Shown piece by piece: positions 47,190-59,400 of a stretch of 64,000 nucleotides of DNA. Position 1 is the first letter of the stretch; every line of letters begins with the position of its first letter. Under the pieces are notes generated by a model that was not told the origin of the DNA, did no database searches, and saw nothing but the letters and a program-made list of their open reading frames with translations. The stretch comes from Megaleporinus macrocephalus. Lineage: Eukaryota; Chordata; Actinopteri; Characiformes; Anostomidae. A program made the translations under genes and the position numbers. The stretch covers positions 28,163,441 to 28,227,440 of the forward strand of contig CM038722.1 in the NCBI GenBank assembly GCA_021613375.1. Direction: 5' to 3'.

Positions 47190-48420
47190 ATATATACTGT
47201 ACATAAGTAAAAGAATATAAAGTTAATAATCTATATAGAGGCACCATTGTCCACATGATTGTCCATATTGGGACAGCATTATCAGTACTGATCCTCTTCA
47301 AAGGGTATGAACAGTAAATACAGAGATCTTCATATTGGTGCTTAAAGAAAACTGGGTGCCAGTGTTGTTAATTTTTTAAGTGAAAGTAGATACATTCTTA
47401 ACAGCACTGCTCACCAATCCTCCACCTGGAGATCTGCCTTCAGGTAGAAATCAACACCAACCAAACTCAAACACACCTCTTGTAGCTAATCAAAAACTTT
47501 CGAGAGCAAAAATAGGATAAGAAAGGTAGGGTTGAGTCGGGTGGAGCTAAAGTCTTCAGGATGAAAGATCTCTAGAAGCGGGCTGGTGACCACGGTTTCT
47601 GTTTGTAAAAATATTTTAGCAGGAAATGACGCCACTGCATCACCAAAAATCAAAACAAATCCTGTGCTTTGGGTCTCTGTCTGGCTATTCTTTGTAGGGT
47701 TATGATATCACAGCAGGTTAACTGGTCAACCAACAGAAAACAAAAGCATATGTGCTTTAACACGATAACATAAAACCAAAACCAATAAAACCAAACTTTA
47801 TCAGAATGAATAGTCCCAACTGTAGTCTTCTCCTGTTGTACACCAAACTCAGAGTGATTCATTCATCACCCTTGAAGAACATGTTTCCACTGATCCACTC
47901 CAGCCAATGCTTTATTGCTCGACTTGACATCTTAGCCTAGTGTGAAAGCTGCTCGCCCATAGAAACCCATTTCATGAAGCTCCCAACACACAGCTTTTGT
48001 GCTGACGCTGCTTCCACAGCAAGTATGGAACTATGTGTATAAGTGATCAGCCCTTGGTGGTCCCACTCTGTGAATGTGTATGGTCTAGATGTTTCCACTT
48101 CCACAATAACATCACTAATAGTTGACTAGGTCAGATAAAGCAACATAAAAAATCCATGAACTGACCTGCATCCTATCAAATATTATGTTGAAAGATACTG
48201 AGCTCTTCAGTATAACCTATTCTACTGATTATTCTGTTTGGGTATAGAGTATTACATGACTGTAGGCTTGATTTTATACTTGTCAGTAATGGGTGTGACT
48301 GAAACACATGTACATAATAATTAGGAGGCTGTCCACATATTTCTGGCCATATAGTGTAAATGAATCTTTTGTTCTAAAACATTGGCATGTGAAGTCAGTG
48401 CTTTTTTGTTTGTGTGTGTA
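47190..48420. other. Intergenic sequence, tra2b-ubac2 interval
   Basis: No gene, RNA or clear repeat recognised; the same holds for 43390-44160, 45770-46390 and 50710-51840. Confidence 0.6.
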
Positions 48421-48526
48421 GAAAGATCTATTGCAACATGAGTTTAGTTAGTTAAGAGATGGTTTATTACAGCAACTTATTCCCTGACAGTGGTGCAGGT
48501 GAGGAATTTAGGAACACACATCATGA

Positions 48527-48860
48527 TCAATATTTACAGTGTTGAGCCTTCTTCTTTAAAGCTTCTGCAGTTGGCCTTGAGATCAGCTTCTGGTCAAAAT
48601 CTTGAATGATGGAAACCCATTCTTTCCTAATCAGTGTTTGGAGTTGATCACAGTTTCTGGGTTTTTGTTTGTCCACACTCTTTTTGAGGATTGACCACAG
48701 GTTCTCGATGGAACTGAGATCTGGGGAGTTTCCTGGCCATGGACCCAAAATTTCAGTGTTTTGTTCATTAAGCCACTTGGTTATCACTTTGTCTTGTGAC
48801 ATGGATGCTGGAAAAAGCATCGTTCCTCTCCAAATTGCTCCTGGATGGTTGGGAGAAGTT
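48527..48860 (-). pseudogene. Tc1-like transposase C-terminal fragment
   Basis: Minus-strand frame with GPWPGNSPDLSSIENLWSIL, the end of the DDE catalytic region of Tc1 transposases (PxxSPDLxxIENLW), followed by the usual C-terminal region. Only the 3' third is present. Confidence 0.85.
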
Positions 48861-48924
48861 GCTCTTAGAGGATGTTTTATGAATACTGACAGTGACTTCT
48901 AACGACAGTAAACAGTTGTCTGGA

Positions 48925-49230
48925 TAGTATTGGTTGGTGGGCTCTTCTCAGTCCAGCAGTGATACAGAGGTGTTTAAACTTCAGCACTGCTGTGTCTGAT
49001 CCACTCACACCACCACCATGCCAGTGTCACTGCAGTGCTGAGAATGACCCACTACCCAAATAATACCTGCTCTGTGGGGGTCCTGACCACTGAAACACAG
49101 GGTAACAAAATATACAGAGAAACAGATGAACTACAGTCTGTAATTGAAGAACCACAATAAGCTCCTATGCGGTCAGTGGAGCTGAAAAAACAGACAATGA
49201 GTGCAGAAACAGGGAGGCGTATCTACTGGA
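48925..49230 (+). repeat. Dispersed repeat Y copy (partial)
   Basis: Same central block (ggttggtgggctcttctcag, ccactcacaccaccacca) and the right arm ending gtgcagaaacagggagg. Confidence 0.65.
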
Positions 49231-49418
49231 GTGGTCCGGCGGGTGTAGTAATTAGACTCACTAGAGTAAAGAAACCCAATCAATGGCACAATTTCAAAAT
49301 AAATTAAAATGTCTTTAATGGCAGAGTTCATTACTGAGAGAAAGGGTACAATTTAACATCAGTCATGTGAATCAGAACAGTTTTTGCCCTTGAAAATTTT
49401 ATTAATCATTTAATATTA

Positions 49419-50709
49419 CAGTACCAGTCAAAAGTTTGGACACATCCTATTTCTTAGTTTATTCCACACATAGGATACATTACACGTATGATAAACATAT
49501 ATAGAAATACAGAGAGACAAAAAAAGGTTAGTGTTTTAAGTTGTTTTACTATTTAGCCACTTTTTACCTCCATTTAACTGTTCATGCTCTCTCTGCGTGG
49601 GTCACTCATGCTGTTATTGCTCTTGATCAACATGGATAATTTATTAAAATAATGTGTCTGTCGATATATTAAACCCTGTCGCACAGTATAAGAGATGCTG
49701 ACGGGTTATTTTTAGTTTTGATTTTTATTTGTTTTTATATTCACAGACGTCATATACTCTGGTGCTTAGAAACCAATTATTAAACCTAATAAAAGGCAGG
49801 AGAGCAGCCATGAACTTCAACTGCAGTACAATAGGGCTATACTTCTCATGTTACTGTCGCTGTCCAAAGAATGTCTCCATTTTTGTTGTTTTTTTGTTTT
49901 CTGCATTGTATGAACGCAGCACCCACCATTTACAGTGTGTGAAAATTTTATGGTGATTGGACCAATAGAAATGCTCCAAAATAGCTAGGAAGAAATTCAG
50001 GTTCCATTGAGTTACATTAAAAGTAAAGTAAGTGTACTTATTTTTCCATTGGACAGTGACGATATTAACGATGTGTTGAAAACATGGTTTTCTGGTTGGA
50101 TATTTTATTGGTATGATTGACAAAAACTGATTTCTTTAGCTAAAAAAAAATTTAGCATGTGTATTTGGCACTAATTCCACAGTTTATTAAATAGAATTTT
50201 TAACTGTTTGTTTAGGAACTAACTCTGAATATAGGCGCCAACTTCAACATTCAACATTTGTATTATGGAAACTAATTTCTTTTGCTTTTATCTTTAAAAA
50301 TATCTGCATAATTTGATCATTAAGATTAAAAGAGCCATTCACGGTAGTTTGGTGTGAAATTCTTTTGTTATAGAGAAACTCACTCTACCAGAGTTGTTCA
50401 CACTGGTAGTGATAGTGGTGGATGGAGTGGTACATACGTAGTACTGTCAAATAAAATAGTCTCCAAAGAAAACATGTTTTTTCTGATTTAGACACATGTA
50501 GGGTTACTGCTGGTTTTGAATAGTAAATAAACGGATATCAATCAGATATCAAGACCTCTAGTTCACCACCATCACTGTAAAGTCGAGCTGATAGTTTATC
50601 ATTGTAATTAAACTCAATGGCCTTTATATAAGTTTATACCCTAATGACTGAACTATGCAGAATTTCTGAAAATCATATGCGTTTGTGTCTAAACTTTTGA
50701 CTGGTAGTG
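49419..50709. mobile_element. Tc1-like element bounded by terminal inverted repeats
   Basis: The left end cagtaccagtcaaaagtttg and the right end caaaagtttgactgg-type inverse (50690-50709) are the classic fish Tc1 termini, each flanked by TA. The 1.3 kb between has no intact transposase and carries an inverted copy of repeat X (49926-50100), so it is a decayed or chimeric element. Confidence 0.75.
49926..50100 (-). repeat. Short dispersed repeat X (inverse)
   Basis: Inverse copy inside the Tc1-bounded segment: ggaccaatagaaatgctcca, then ccattggacagtgacg. Confidence 0.65.
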
Positions 50710-51849
50710 TAGTTTACATCATCTGAATCCAAGTCACACGGTCAAACTCTCTCCCGCCATGCACCCACCACACACAACAAACGCAAAGCTTTTACAGATC
50801 CGTTTCATATATACACGCTGCTCAGAAACGCACTCTTCCTCCTGAAAACCAGGAGATTATTTCATGTTACTTTGTGTTATGATGTCATTTCATGGAGATC
50901 AAACGAAACAAAGTCACACCGTTAGCACAGAGACTGTGGTTAAAAATAGACAAAGCAGTATTTTCAGAGAATGAAGGGCTCGCGGTGGGTTTCGAGCCAG
51001 GTGAAACACCTTTCAGCAGACGTTACAGAAAATGTTACTTTGTGAACCTCTGGAGGGAAATTCCACCCAATTTTCTGCATAATTAAAGAAAAAAAAACGT
51101 AAATAACGTCAGTCAGAGTGTTGTGAGTTGTGTACAGTGGTGGTTATAGGAACCAGACCTCTGAAGAGATTAACGCCTCCGAAAGCTCCATTACATGAAC
51201 CTGTATTGAAAATGCTGTTATACAGTAGGTTTGGGTTTAGACTTGTATTCTTGTTTAAACACAGTCGTGGTGGTGGAAGGGGCACATGCGAGGTGTTATA
51301 AAGTCAGATTTACCCTTAATTTTATTATTAGTTAGTATAGAATAGTATCTAAAATGGGCGACCCAAGGTTTTTATCACCACCACCGTAAAAGAAAGCAGC
51401 GTCTGTAAATTTCTCTACAACGAATCATTCCACATCACAAAACTCTGTTTGACTCTGTTTACATTTCAGCTATTCAACTAGGCAGAAATCCGGAAAATCC
51501 CCTTCCAAGACTTCGGCTAAATAACATGTTGAGGCTTATAGTTTTCGCCTTGCGCTACATGCGTTCTGCTAGTTTCACAAATCCTTCACTAAACTTCAGT
51601 GGACCTCATGTTGAGGAGTCCAAACCCAGAACGTATTTCACAAAACAAGAGTTCTCAGAAGCAGATTTACACATTAAAATCTGTAATCTCCACCAAAAAC
51701 AAAAATTTACATAATTCATTCTTACTTACAGCTTATAGTAACAAGCATTCAGAGCACTGGAAGCCTGTTTATATGTAGGATATATCATTTTATCTTGTAA
51801 ATTTGATGGAAATACAGAATATTTAATGTAGATATTGTCTTAATGTAGC

Positions 51850-52754
51850 ACGCTAATTGAAAGTAACTTTAATTTATGATTTGATTAACTAGAGAATTTC
51901 ATATGTACTGTCTGAGTACATACACCAGTGCAGATTTCTTTATGACCACAGCCGCTGCACTTTACACTGTCTGAGAATTTCATTATGGATGGAATAGCAC
52001 AAAGGCTCCAAAATTATTTGGAATAAAAGTCCTTTACATTAGCATACATTAAAAATGAATACTGCTGCTGCTCTGTCCAGTAAAAGTTATTGTTGTGGAG
52101 ATGCCTGTTTGGTTTTGGACAGTAACAATATGTAATTGTAGTTAAACAGTAGAGCTAAACAACAAAACCTCTTCGCTTCTAAGGGTAGAACCAAAAGTCA
52201 AGACTGTCCAATAGGTGAAGAGCAAAAGATCGTTCTTATTGGACTATCCAAACGTTTCCAAGTCCTTACTGAGAAATCCTGCTTTGCGAAATACTCCCCA
52301 GAACTAGCGTCTTCGTTTTAAAACTTCAGTCACCAGTTTTGAGGCAGACACCAGTACATGGAGTTATTGAGAAGACGTGTACCGCAGTACTGGCAGAAAC
52401 TGGGATTAGACGAGGCCAGAGAAAGCCCTGAGATAACCATGAGTGATTCTCAGCCGTCATATCTTGGCGCCACCGTTGGCCGAAGACGCACAGACAAAGC
52501 GTGGAAGCGCGCTGGAAACAGCAGCTTTAGCAACTCCAGCAGCTCCTCACCCTCCAATTCAATTAAGAGGAAGTGACATCATAGGCTCCTCACGAGTTTC
52601 AGTCCAGTCCTTCGATTCGTCCCTTCTCCCACCCTTAACTTCCCCACACAAGTGCGGTCATGGCACCAGTGCCTCGCGCCAGTTCTTGTTCATGTTTTCT
52701 AGTCCATGTTGCTCCGCTCCTGTCCTCCACCCTCGGCTCCCTCAAGCACCGCCC
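51850..52754 (-). other. ubac2: ubac2 3'UTR (extent inferred)
   Basis: Sequence below the stop is GC-richer down to about 52340 and then becomes AT-rich. No AATAAA is seen on the gene strand close by; the nearest variant ATTAAA is at 51873-51868. A plus-strand ORF at 52358-52576 has no recognised homologue and is probably chance. Confidence 0.35.
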
Positions 52755-52862
52755 TCAGTGCTGCAGCAGGAAGTTAGTCGCCATGTTGATGTCATTGTTG
52801 GACGCTCTCAGAGCTTCCTGGGCGTCCACTCTGGAGAAACCCATCTCCATCAGTCTAGCCAC
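52755..52862 (-). CDS. ubac2: ubac2 last coding exon (UBA domain)
   Basis: 36 codons including the stop. The peptide VARLMEMGFSRVDAQEALRA plus SNNDINMATNFLLQH is a three-helix UBA with the MGF ubiquitin-binding loop. Acceptor gcccag at 52864-52863. The stop TGA is 52757-52755. Human UBAC2 ends in the same FLLQH. Confidence 0.97.
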   Translation of the reverse strand: MARLMEMGFSRVDAQEALRASNNDINMATNFLLQH

Positions 52863-55800
52863 CTGGGCAAAAAAGATCATTGACAAGGATGAGACATGTT
52901 CCAGTGCAGTCAAGCTCAAATCAGTTCATGGTTCTTATTAATTAAACCATCTAAGGACAATAGAACAACAATAACACATCAAGGTGTCTACTACTACTGT
53001 TTATAGCTAGAACTTAGAGTACGACTTAATGTTCGGTTAGAGTATGTATGTCTATCTAGTACAAACGGGTTTAAGTCCAAACTACTTGAGCTCAGACACT
53101 GCCATAAACAAATGCCAGTTCTGATACCTAGAAAGAAGACAACAAAATATAAGATTAGACACAGAGCAACACCTAGCAAGACTGGAATACCTACAGAGAA
53201 GAGAATAAATACAAGACTACATACAGTATCAGTGCAATACTTATCCAGTGTTCCTAGATCAAGTGCAATTACGGTTTCTACCAATGCTTCAGTAGATTAG
53301 TGTTTATAAGTGCTTCACAAAGAGATAGGTCTTCAGTCTACGTTTGAAGACTGCGAGAGAGTTCGCTGTTTGGACACCCAAGTTCGTTTCACCATCTGGG
53401 CTCCAGGACAGAGAAGCATCTTCCATGAATCTTGAGTGATGGCGGGTCAAGCCGAGCCGTACTTGAAGCGCGAAGGGCTCGAGGTGCAGTTTGGCTTTTG
53501 ACCATAGCCAGAAGGTCAGGAGGAGCTGGTCCATTCTTAGCTTTGTAGGCAGCATCAGAGTTTTGAACAGAATGCGAGCAGCTACATGACCTCCCACAAT
53601 GAATACATCATCAAGGGCTGCGATAATCCAACCCACCAAACTATGTTACATGGGCGCCGTATGAGCCCAACATAATAACCCACACAACAAATCTGCATCA
53701 CCATTAAGAGCCAGTGAGAAAATTAGAGATGCTCCAAAATAGTTTCCATTAGTTTCCAATAGTTCCATTGAAAGTGAAGCCTCTCCTGTAAAGTTGCCAT
53801 TTTGGAGACCTGCTTTTCATTGGACAGCAATGCTCTATATTTATAACACGTTGGAGGAATGGTATGGGAATTTTGGGCTGGTGCCAATTTATAGTATTCC
53901 AATAATGCCATGCAACTGTGGCAGACCAGTGTCAGTTTCTCATTTACTGAGATAAATGAATGGACTGACTAAGATAAGCTGATGTTTGCGTGTCTAATCT
54001 GAGAGTTCAGTGAGTGTAGCTAACATAGCCACCCATCTTTTCATCTTCTTCGTGGTCGTTCTGTTTTTTTTTACACGTCACGAAACGAGCAACGTTACAG
54101 CTCAGATGGAATCGCTGATTGCTGGGTAAAATGGAAATGAGTTCTTGTTAAGGATGGAATCGGATACTATTAACATCTGATCATGTTTGACACTGAACTT
54201 ACTTGGTTACAATGGTATACCCCCCACCTCCACCGCCCTTTGCACTCACCTGGCAGCCTTACTTGGTGTGATTAATTGACTTCTTTTGCATAAATATGAC
54301 CTGTAATATGAACTAAATCATTTTCTATAAGATGTTCAGTCATTGTGGTCAACAAGAATCTCACATATCAGCAGAATACAAAAACTGCAGCTAATTTATT
54401 GTTAACTTTACTTCTTTTTCTTTTCCTTTCCTCTAATTTCCTATATTTTTAAATGTTTATGTTTATTTGTTTTGTCTTTTCATTGAAGCCACAACCCTTC
54501 CTATATCATCGCTGTCCAAAGAATTGTCAACTGTACAGGAGAGGACAAAAAACGACTGTACTTTTAATGTAAGTCAATGGAACCAGAATTTTTTTCCAAG
54601 TTATTTTGGAGCATTTCTGTCGGTCCATCCATCATTAAATTTTTACACTATGTAGACTGCAGTTGCCGCATTCAAGTGTTGTAGAAAAATAAAAATCGAC
54701 AAAGCTGGAGTTTTTTTGGACATGTGCCTGCACAGTGTTAATGACAATAAATTGAATCAATCAATAAATCATTCGATTGATTATTTAAAGTATATACTTA
54801 CTGCATGTTTATTGTTTGCCTGCAAGAACATGATTGACCTCACTAGAACCCTTTAACCAAGTTGAAACTAAATGAACTAAAAATGGGTTTCTTCATCTGT
54901 TCAGGTCAATATCAAAGAGAGGAAGTGATTATTCAATACTGTGGTGTGACTCTATGCCACTCACCTGTTCCTCAGCCACTGGTGTGTCGAGTGGGTGCGG
55001 CTGAGGGGGCTGTTGCGGGTGAGCCTGTACGTGGGGGCGGTTCTGGCCTCTGTGTCTCAGGCCAGGGAAAAATCTGTTCCAGTTCAGCAGTCCTGCCTCC
55101 TACGAAGAGCGGAAATCACAAAGCAACATTTACAACGTGAAACACAGCTGCAGTGAAATGACACCTTGCCACAATTCATTTGATCAATTGTGTTGCAGTA
55201 AAGAGTGTGTAGCAAACACTGCCCTTTTCCTTCCCCTTTTGTGAGAAAGACAAAGTGTCAAAAGAAACACACCGTCAGAAAGAGTGACCCGGTCATCATA
55301 AACTTACCCTAAAAGTAAATGAGCAGGGGAAAAAAAAATCTATAAATAAATAAATAAAAAATGTACTCATTTATTTGCATTTAAAATAGAAAAAACCTGG
55401 TCCCAGATCAGCACTCTCTCTCAAAGGCACAGGGAACTGTACAGTTTTTAGATTCTACATCATTTGAACCTGACAGCTGCCAAAATTTCAAGATGAGTGG
55501 ACCAATAGAAAAGCTCCAGAATAGCTTGAAAAAATTCTGGTTCCATTAATTTACATTGAAATTAAAGTATGTTTATGGTCTATTCTGTAAAGCTGCAAGT
55601 TTGGAGATATTTGTTTTCATTGGACAGCGACTATATATATATACACACACACACACATACATACAGGAGAGACCAAAAACATGCTTTACTTATAATCTCT
55701 ACTTATAAGTCAATGGAACCAGCTATTTTATTTATTTAGCTATTTTGGAGCTTTTCTATTGAGCTATTCATCTTGAATTTTCACACAATGTAAACAACCA

Positions 55801-56327
55801 TTGGTGTGTTCTATATAGCTTTATATATATGTATTTATTTATTAGGGGTGAGCGATATGGCCCTACAATAATATCACAATATTTCATGGTACTTTTTGCG
55901 ATAATGATACTCTTGGCGATATGACAAAACATTGAATTAAAAAAATATTTCAAGATTACAACTACTGCAACAAAATGTAATTTTATTATTGCATACTATA
56001 TAATATGACACACCCCTAACTGAGATATTAAAAAAATACAACAATTTTCATCAGATTATAACAAAAGTCAATTATCCAGAATATCACGATACTAAATAAT
56101 GCACTCCAAATATCTCCATATATCCAGGACTGAAGTAAAATAAAAATAAAATCAAATAAAATCTGTCTCTAGTAGATATATAATGGGAAATATGAAAAGT
56201 GTGAATTTTTCTTTTGCTAAAAACAGTAAAAAGTAAAACCCTGATGTGATAATTAGGGATGGGTGATATGGCACCATATTCAAAAATGTTGGCGATATTA
56301 TTGTGTACGATACGATATGGCACACCC

Positions 56328-56418
<91 letters not shown>

Positions 56419-59400
56419 CATATAAATAAACACACACACAGCAGGTAAATCAGCTAAATTGTTAAATTGGTCAAAAATAAATAGCTTTGCTCGAGGTTTG
56501 GCTTCCTAGTCTGTATGTAGTGCGCTTGTGATTCATATTACAGAGCACTGTACAGTGGGGTCTATAAGTCTGAGACCACTTCTGGCAAAAAGTGGCAAAC
56601 TGACAAACGATATCAGCTTAACGATGTGGGTGGAAGTGATTAAGTGAATTTCACAATGCTTTAGTATTGGGTCTGTCCCACTTTTACTCTCATGACACCC
56701 CCCGCCCCCCCTGAGCTAGCATGGAAGCCACAAATAGATCAGATCCACCTGATAAGTTGTCTGAACACGCGCGTCAATGGAAGGTTAAGACTTCTCAGCA
56801 CTTCTAGAGCTCTTTGATACGGGCAGTTTTTCCACGTGTGTTTAGTGCTGCTACGCATGATTCCCTCAGAAAGGCACACGGTGCAATGCATCACAGTAAT
56901 AATAACAGATCGTCAGCAGCAACACAACTTGTATCCTTCTAAAGTAAATATAGTTGTGAATCTTGAACTAAGTGTACTTAAGGCCAGAAAAGCATACAAA
57001 AGGTTTGTGTAGTGTCTGCTGAGAGATGTTTGTCAAAACAGGAACAGGCACAACAGTTACTAAACCTCACAGCAAACCAATTACAAACTCCAGAGCTCTT
57101 CAGCTCTAAGTCTTTCCTCAGACATCCTCAAACCTGCCTGTTTCACACGTTCATCAAGCCCCATTAGAGCAAGACAGGGACGAAAAGTCATGCCACATTT
57201 GTACATAGTTTCAAATGTAACTCAAAATATATTCAGTCAGCTATAGGGATGTAAGAAAATACCGAACATGGGAATATTTTGTTTAGTGATTAGGGGTGGG
57301 CGATATGGCCCTACAATAATATCACAATATTTCATGGTATTTTTGTGATAACAATACTCTTGGCGATATGACAAAACATTGAATTAAACATTGTATTTCA
57401 AGAATACACTTGAAAATTAAATTTTATTATTGCATATATGATATGATATGATATATGACACACCCCTAACTGAGATATTAAAAAATACAAGAATTTTTCA
57501 TCAGATTGTAACAGAAGTCAATGATTCAGAATGTCACGATACTAAATAAAGCACTCCTAATATCTCCATATATCCAGGACTGAAGTAAAGTGAATGATAC
57601 TGGTCAGAAAAAAATCTGTCTCTAGTAGATATATAATGGAAATGAGAAAAGTATGAATTTTTCTTTTTCTAAAAACAGTAAAAGTAGTACCTGGTGTGAT
57701 AATTAGTGATGGGTGATATGGCACGATATTTCAGGGTATAATATCGTTTACGATATTCAAAAATGTTGGCAATATTATTGTGTACGATACAATATGGCAC
57801 ACCCCTATTAGTGATGCTGTATCAAATCTCAAACACAGTATCGATACACAGATTCCTGGCAGAAAGTGAATCATTGTGTGTTGTGTTTAAACCTCTGACC
57901 ACTAGATGGCAGTGTTGTAATCCATTTTCCGCTCCACTCCAACATTAACCAGCAGCACAAGGGCGCAATGCTATAGTAAGTATTGATAAACCTGTTCATA
58001 CAGTGGTGTGTTTTAATAGTAAGATTTTAAAAATCACAGTATCTCACTTTACTTGCAGTATCTCAATATATCGCAATATACTACATATTGTATCGCCAGG
58101 TTCTTGCCAATACACAGCCATAGTCAGCCTTAATTTAATGCTTTTTTTAAACCATCATTCAAGCCTCCTGACTGATGTCTAGCTCAACCTGGATCACTGC
58201 CACGATAACCCATACAGCTCCAGCCTGACCACAGTCACACAACATCTGGTCAACGACGACTAACGGTAAACCTGATTGGCCCTGCTGTACTGCTAATTAG
58301 TTGATGAGCTGAATCAGAGAGTTCGACGCTCTGTGTAGCGTCATGGAAAAGTGATACACCCCTGATAGGAAAGGTTCCTTTGAAACCTCACCTCGCTTAG
58401 TTGTTTTAGATTTTAGAAATTTCACCTACACAGCCCTAATACGTAGATCAGCGTCCACGGCTGAGGTGTGTTTGTGTAGGCAGGAAACTAACCTCCACTA
58501 ACCTCTTCCTTTGGTTTGAAAGCACAAATAAAAGGATGTGGAAAAAAAGAAAAGAGAAAAAAAATATTCTAGAGAACATTGCACAGCTGCTCTGAACTGC
58601 TTAATGGAATAAAGACAAAGACTCAACAGAAGAACCGAATTCTTTACAGCATAAATATAATATAATACAGTACCGTGTAAAAGTGTTCAACAGCCAAGAA
58701 AACAATAGTTTATAGTCCAACTATGAGAATTTACAATTTACCTTGTTTTATGTTGTAATAAAAGCACTACAGTAACATTATAATACATACAAATGAACAA
58801 ACATAGAGTAAAAGTTCCAAGACTGCTCTGTTTGTTCATTTGTATGTATTATAATGTTACTGTAGTGCTTTTATTACAACATAAAACAAGGTAAATTGTA
58901 TTGAACTGCATATAGAATATTCTGTCATTTCTATTCATTATAATATGTATTTAAATTAATATACAATTATATACGTAATGCATTCAATTAGGTTGCAAAG
59001 AAGGGTTGGGCTTAAAGCCAGGCTTTAAAAGATGACTAAAAGCTAAACAGTAAACATGTAGGACCTGGTACACCATCAAAACTGTCTTTATCAGATAATC
59101 AGCTTTCATCTTTGAGAGAGAGAATGAAAGAGAGAAGAGAACATCGAGATCCACTCTCACTTCAGACCTGAAAACATCCGCAAGAGTTTGTCTATCCATC
59201 CACTGTGAGAAGACAACGATGGGCGTTGAGGGATGTTTCTATGGCGTTCGTTTTTCGTTTGCATTTCCTTCACTTGTTCTTAATGGGCGTTTGAGGGTGG
59301 TCTTTGACTTTTGCTCGATGCACAAAGTTAGACGTCCCAACTCTCTGTATGCTTCTTGATTTCGAAAGACTAACAGAAACGAACAGTGTTGGGAAGACGA

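Larger units (their letters stand above)
57242..58120 (+). mobile_element. hAT-like element E2, split by M1
   Basis: Starts tatagggatgtaagaaaa and ends tgccaatacacagcca; flanks cagtcagc and tagtcagc differ at one base. About 360 bp without the nested M1 insertion. Includes a CTCF-like motif at 57899-57914. Confidence 0.75.

Noticed and set aside
52358..52883. Plus-strand ORFs at the ubac2 3' end
   Set aside because: Overlap the ubac2 3'UTR and UBA exon antisense; no recognised homology or splice structure.
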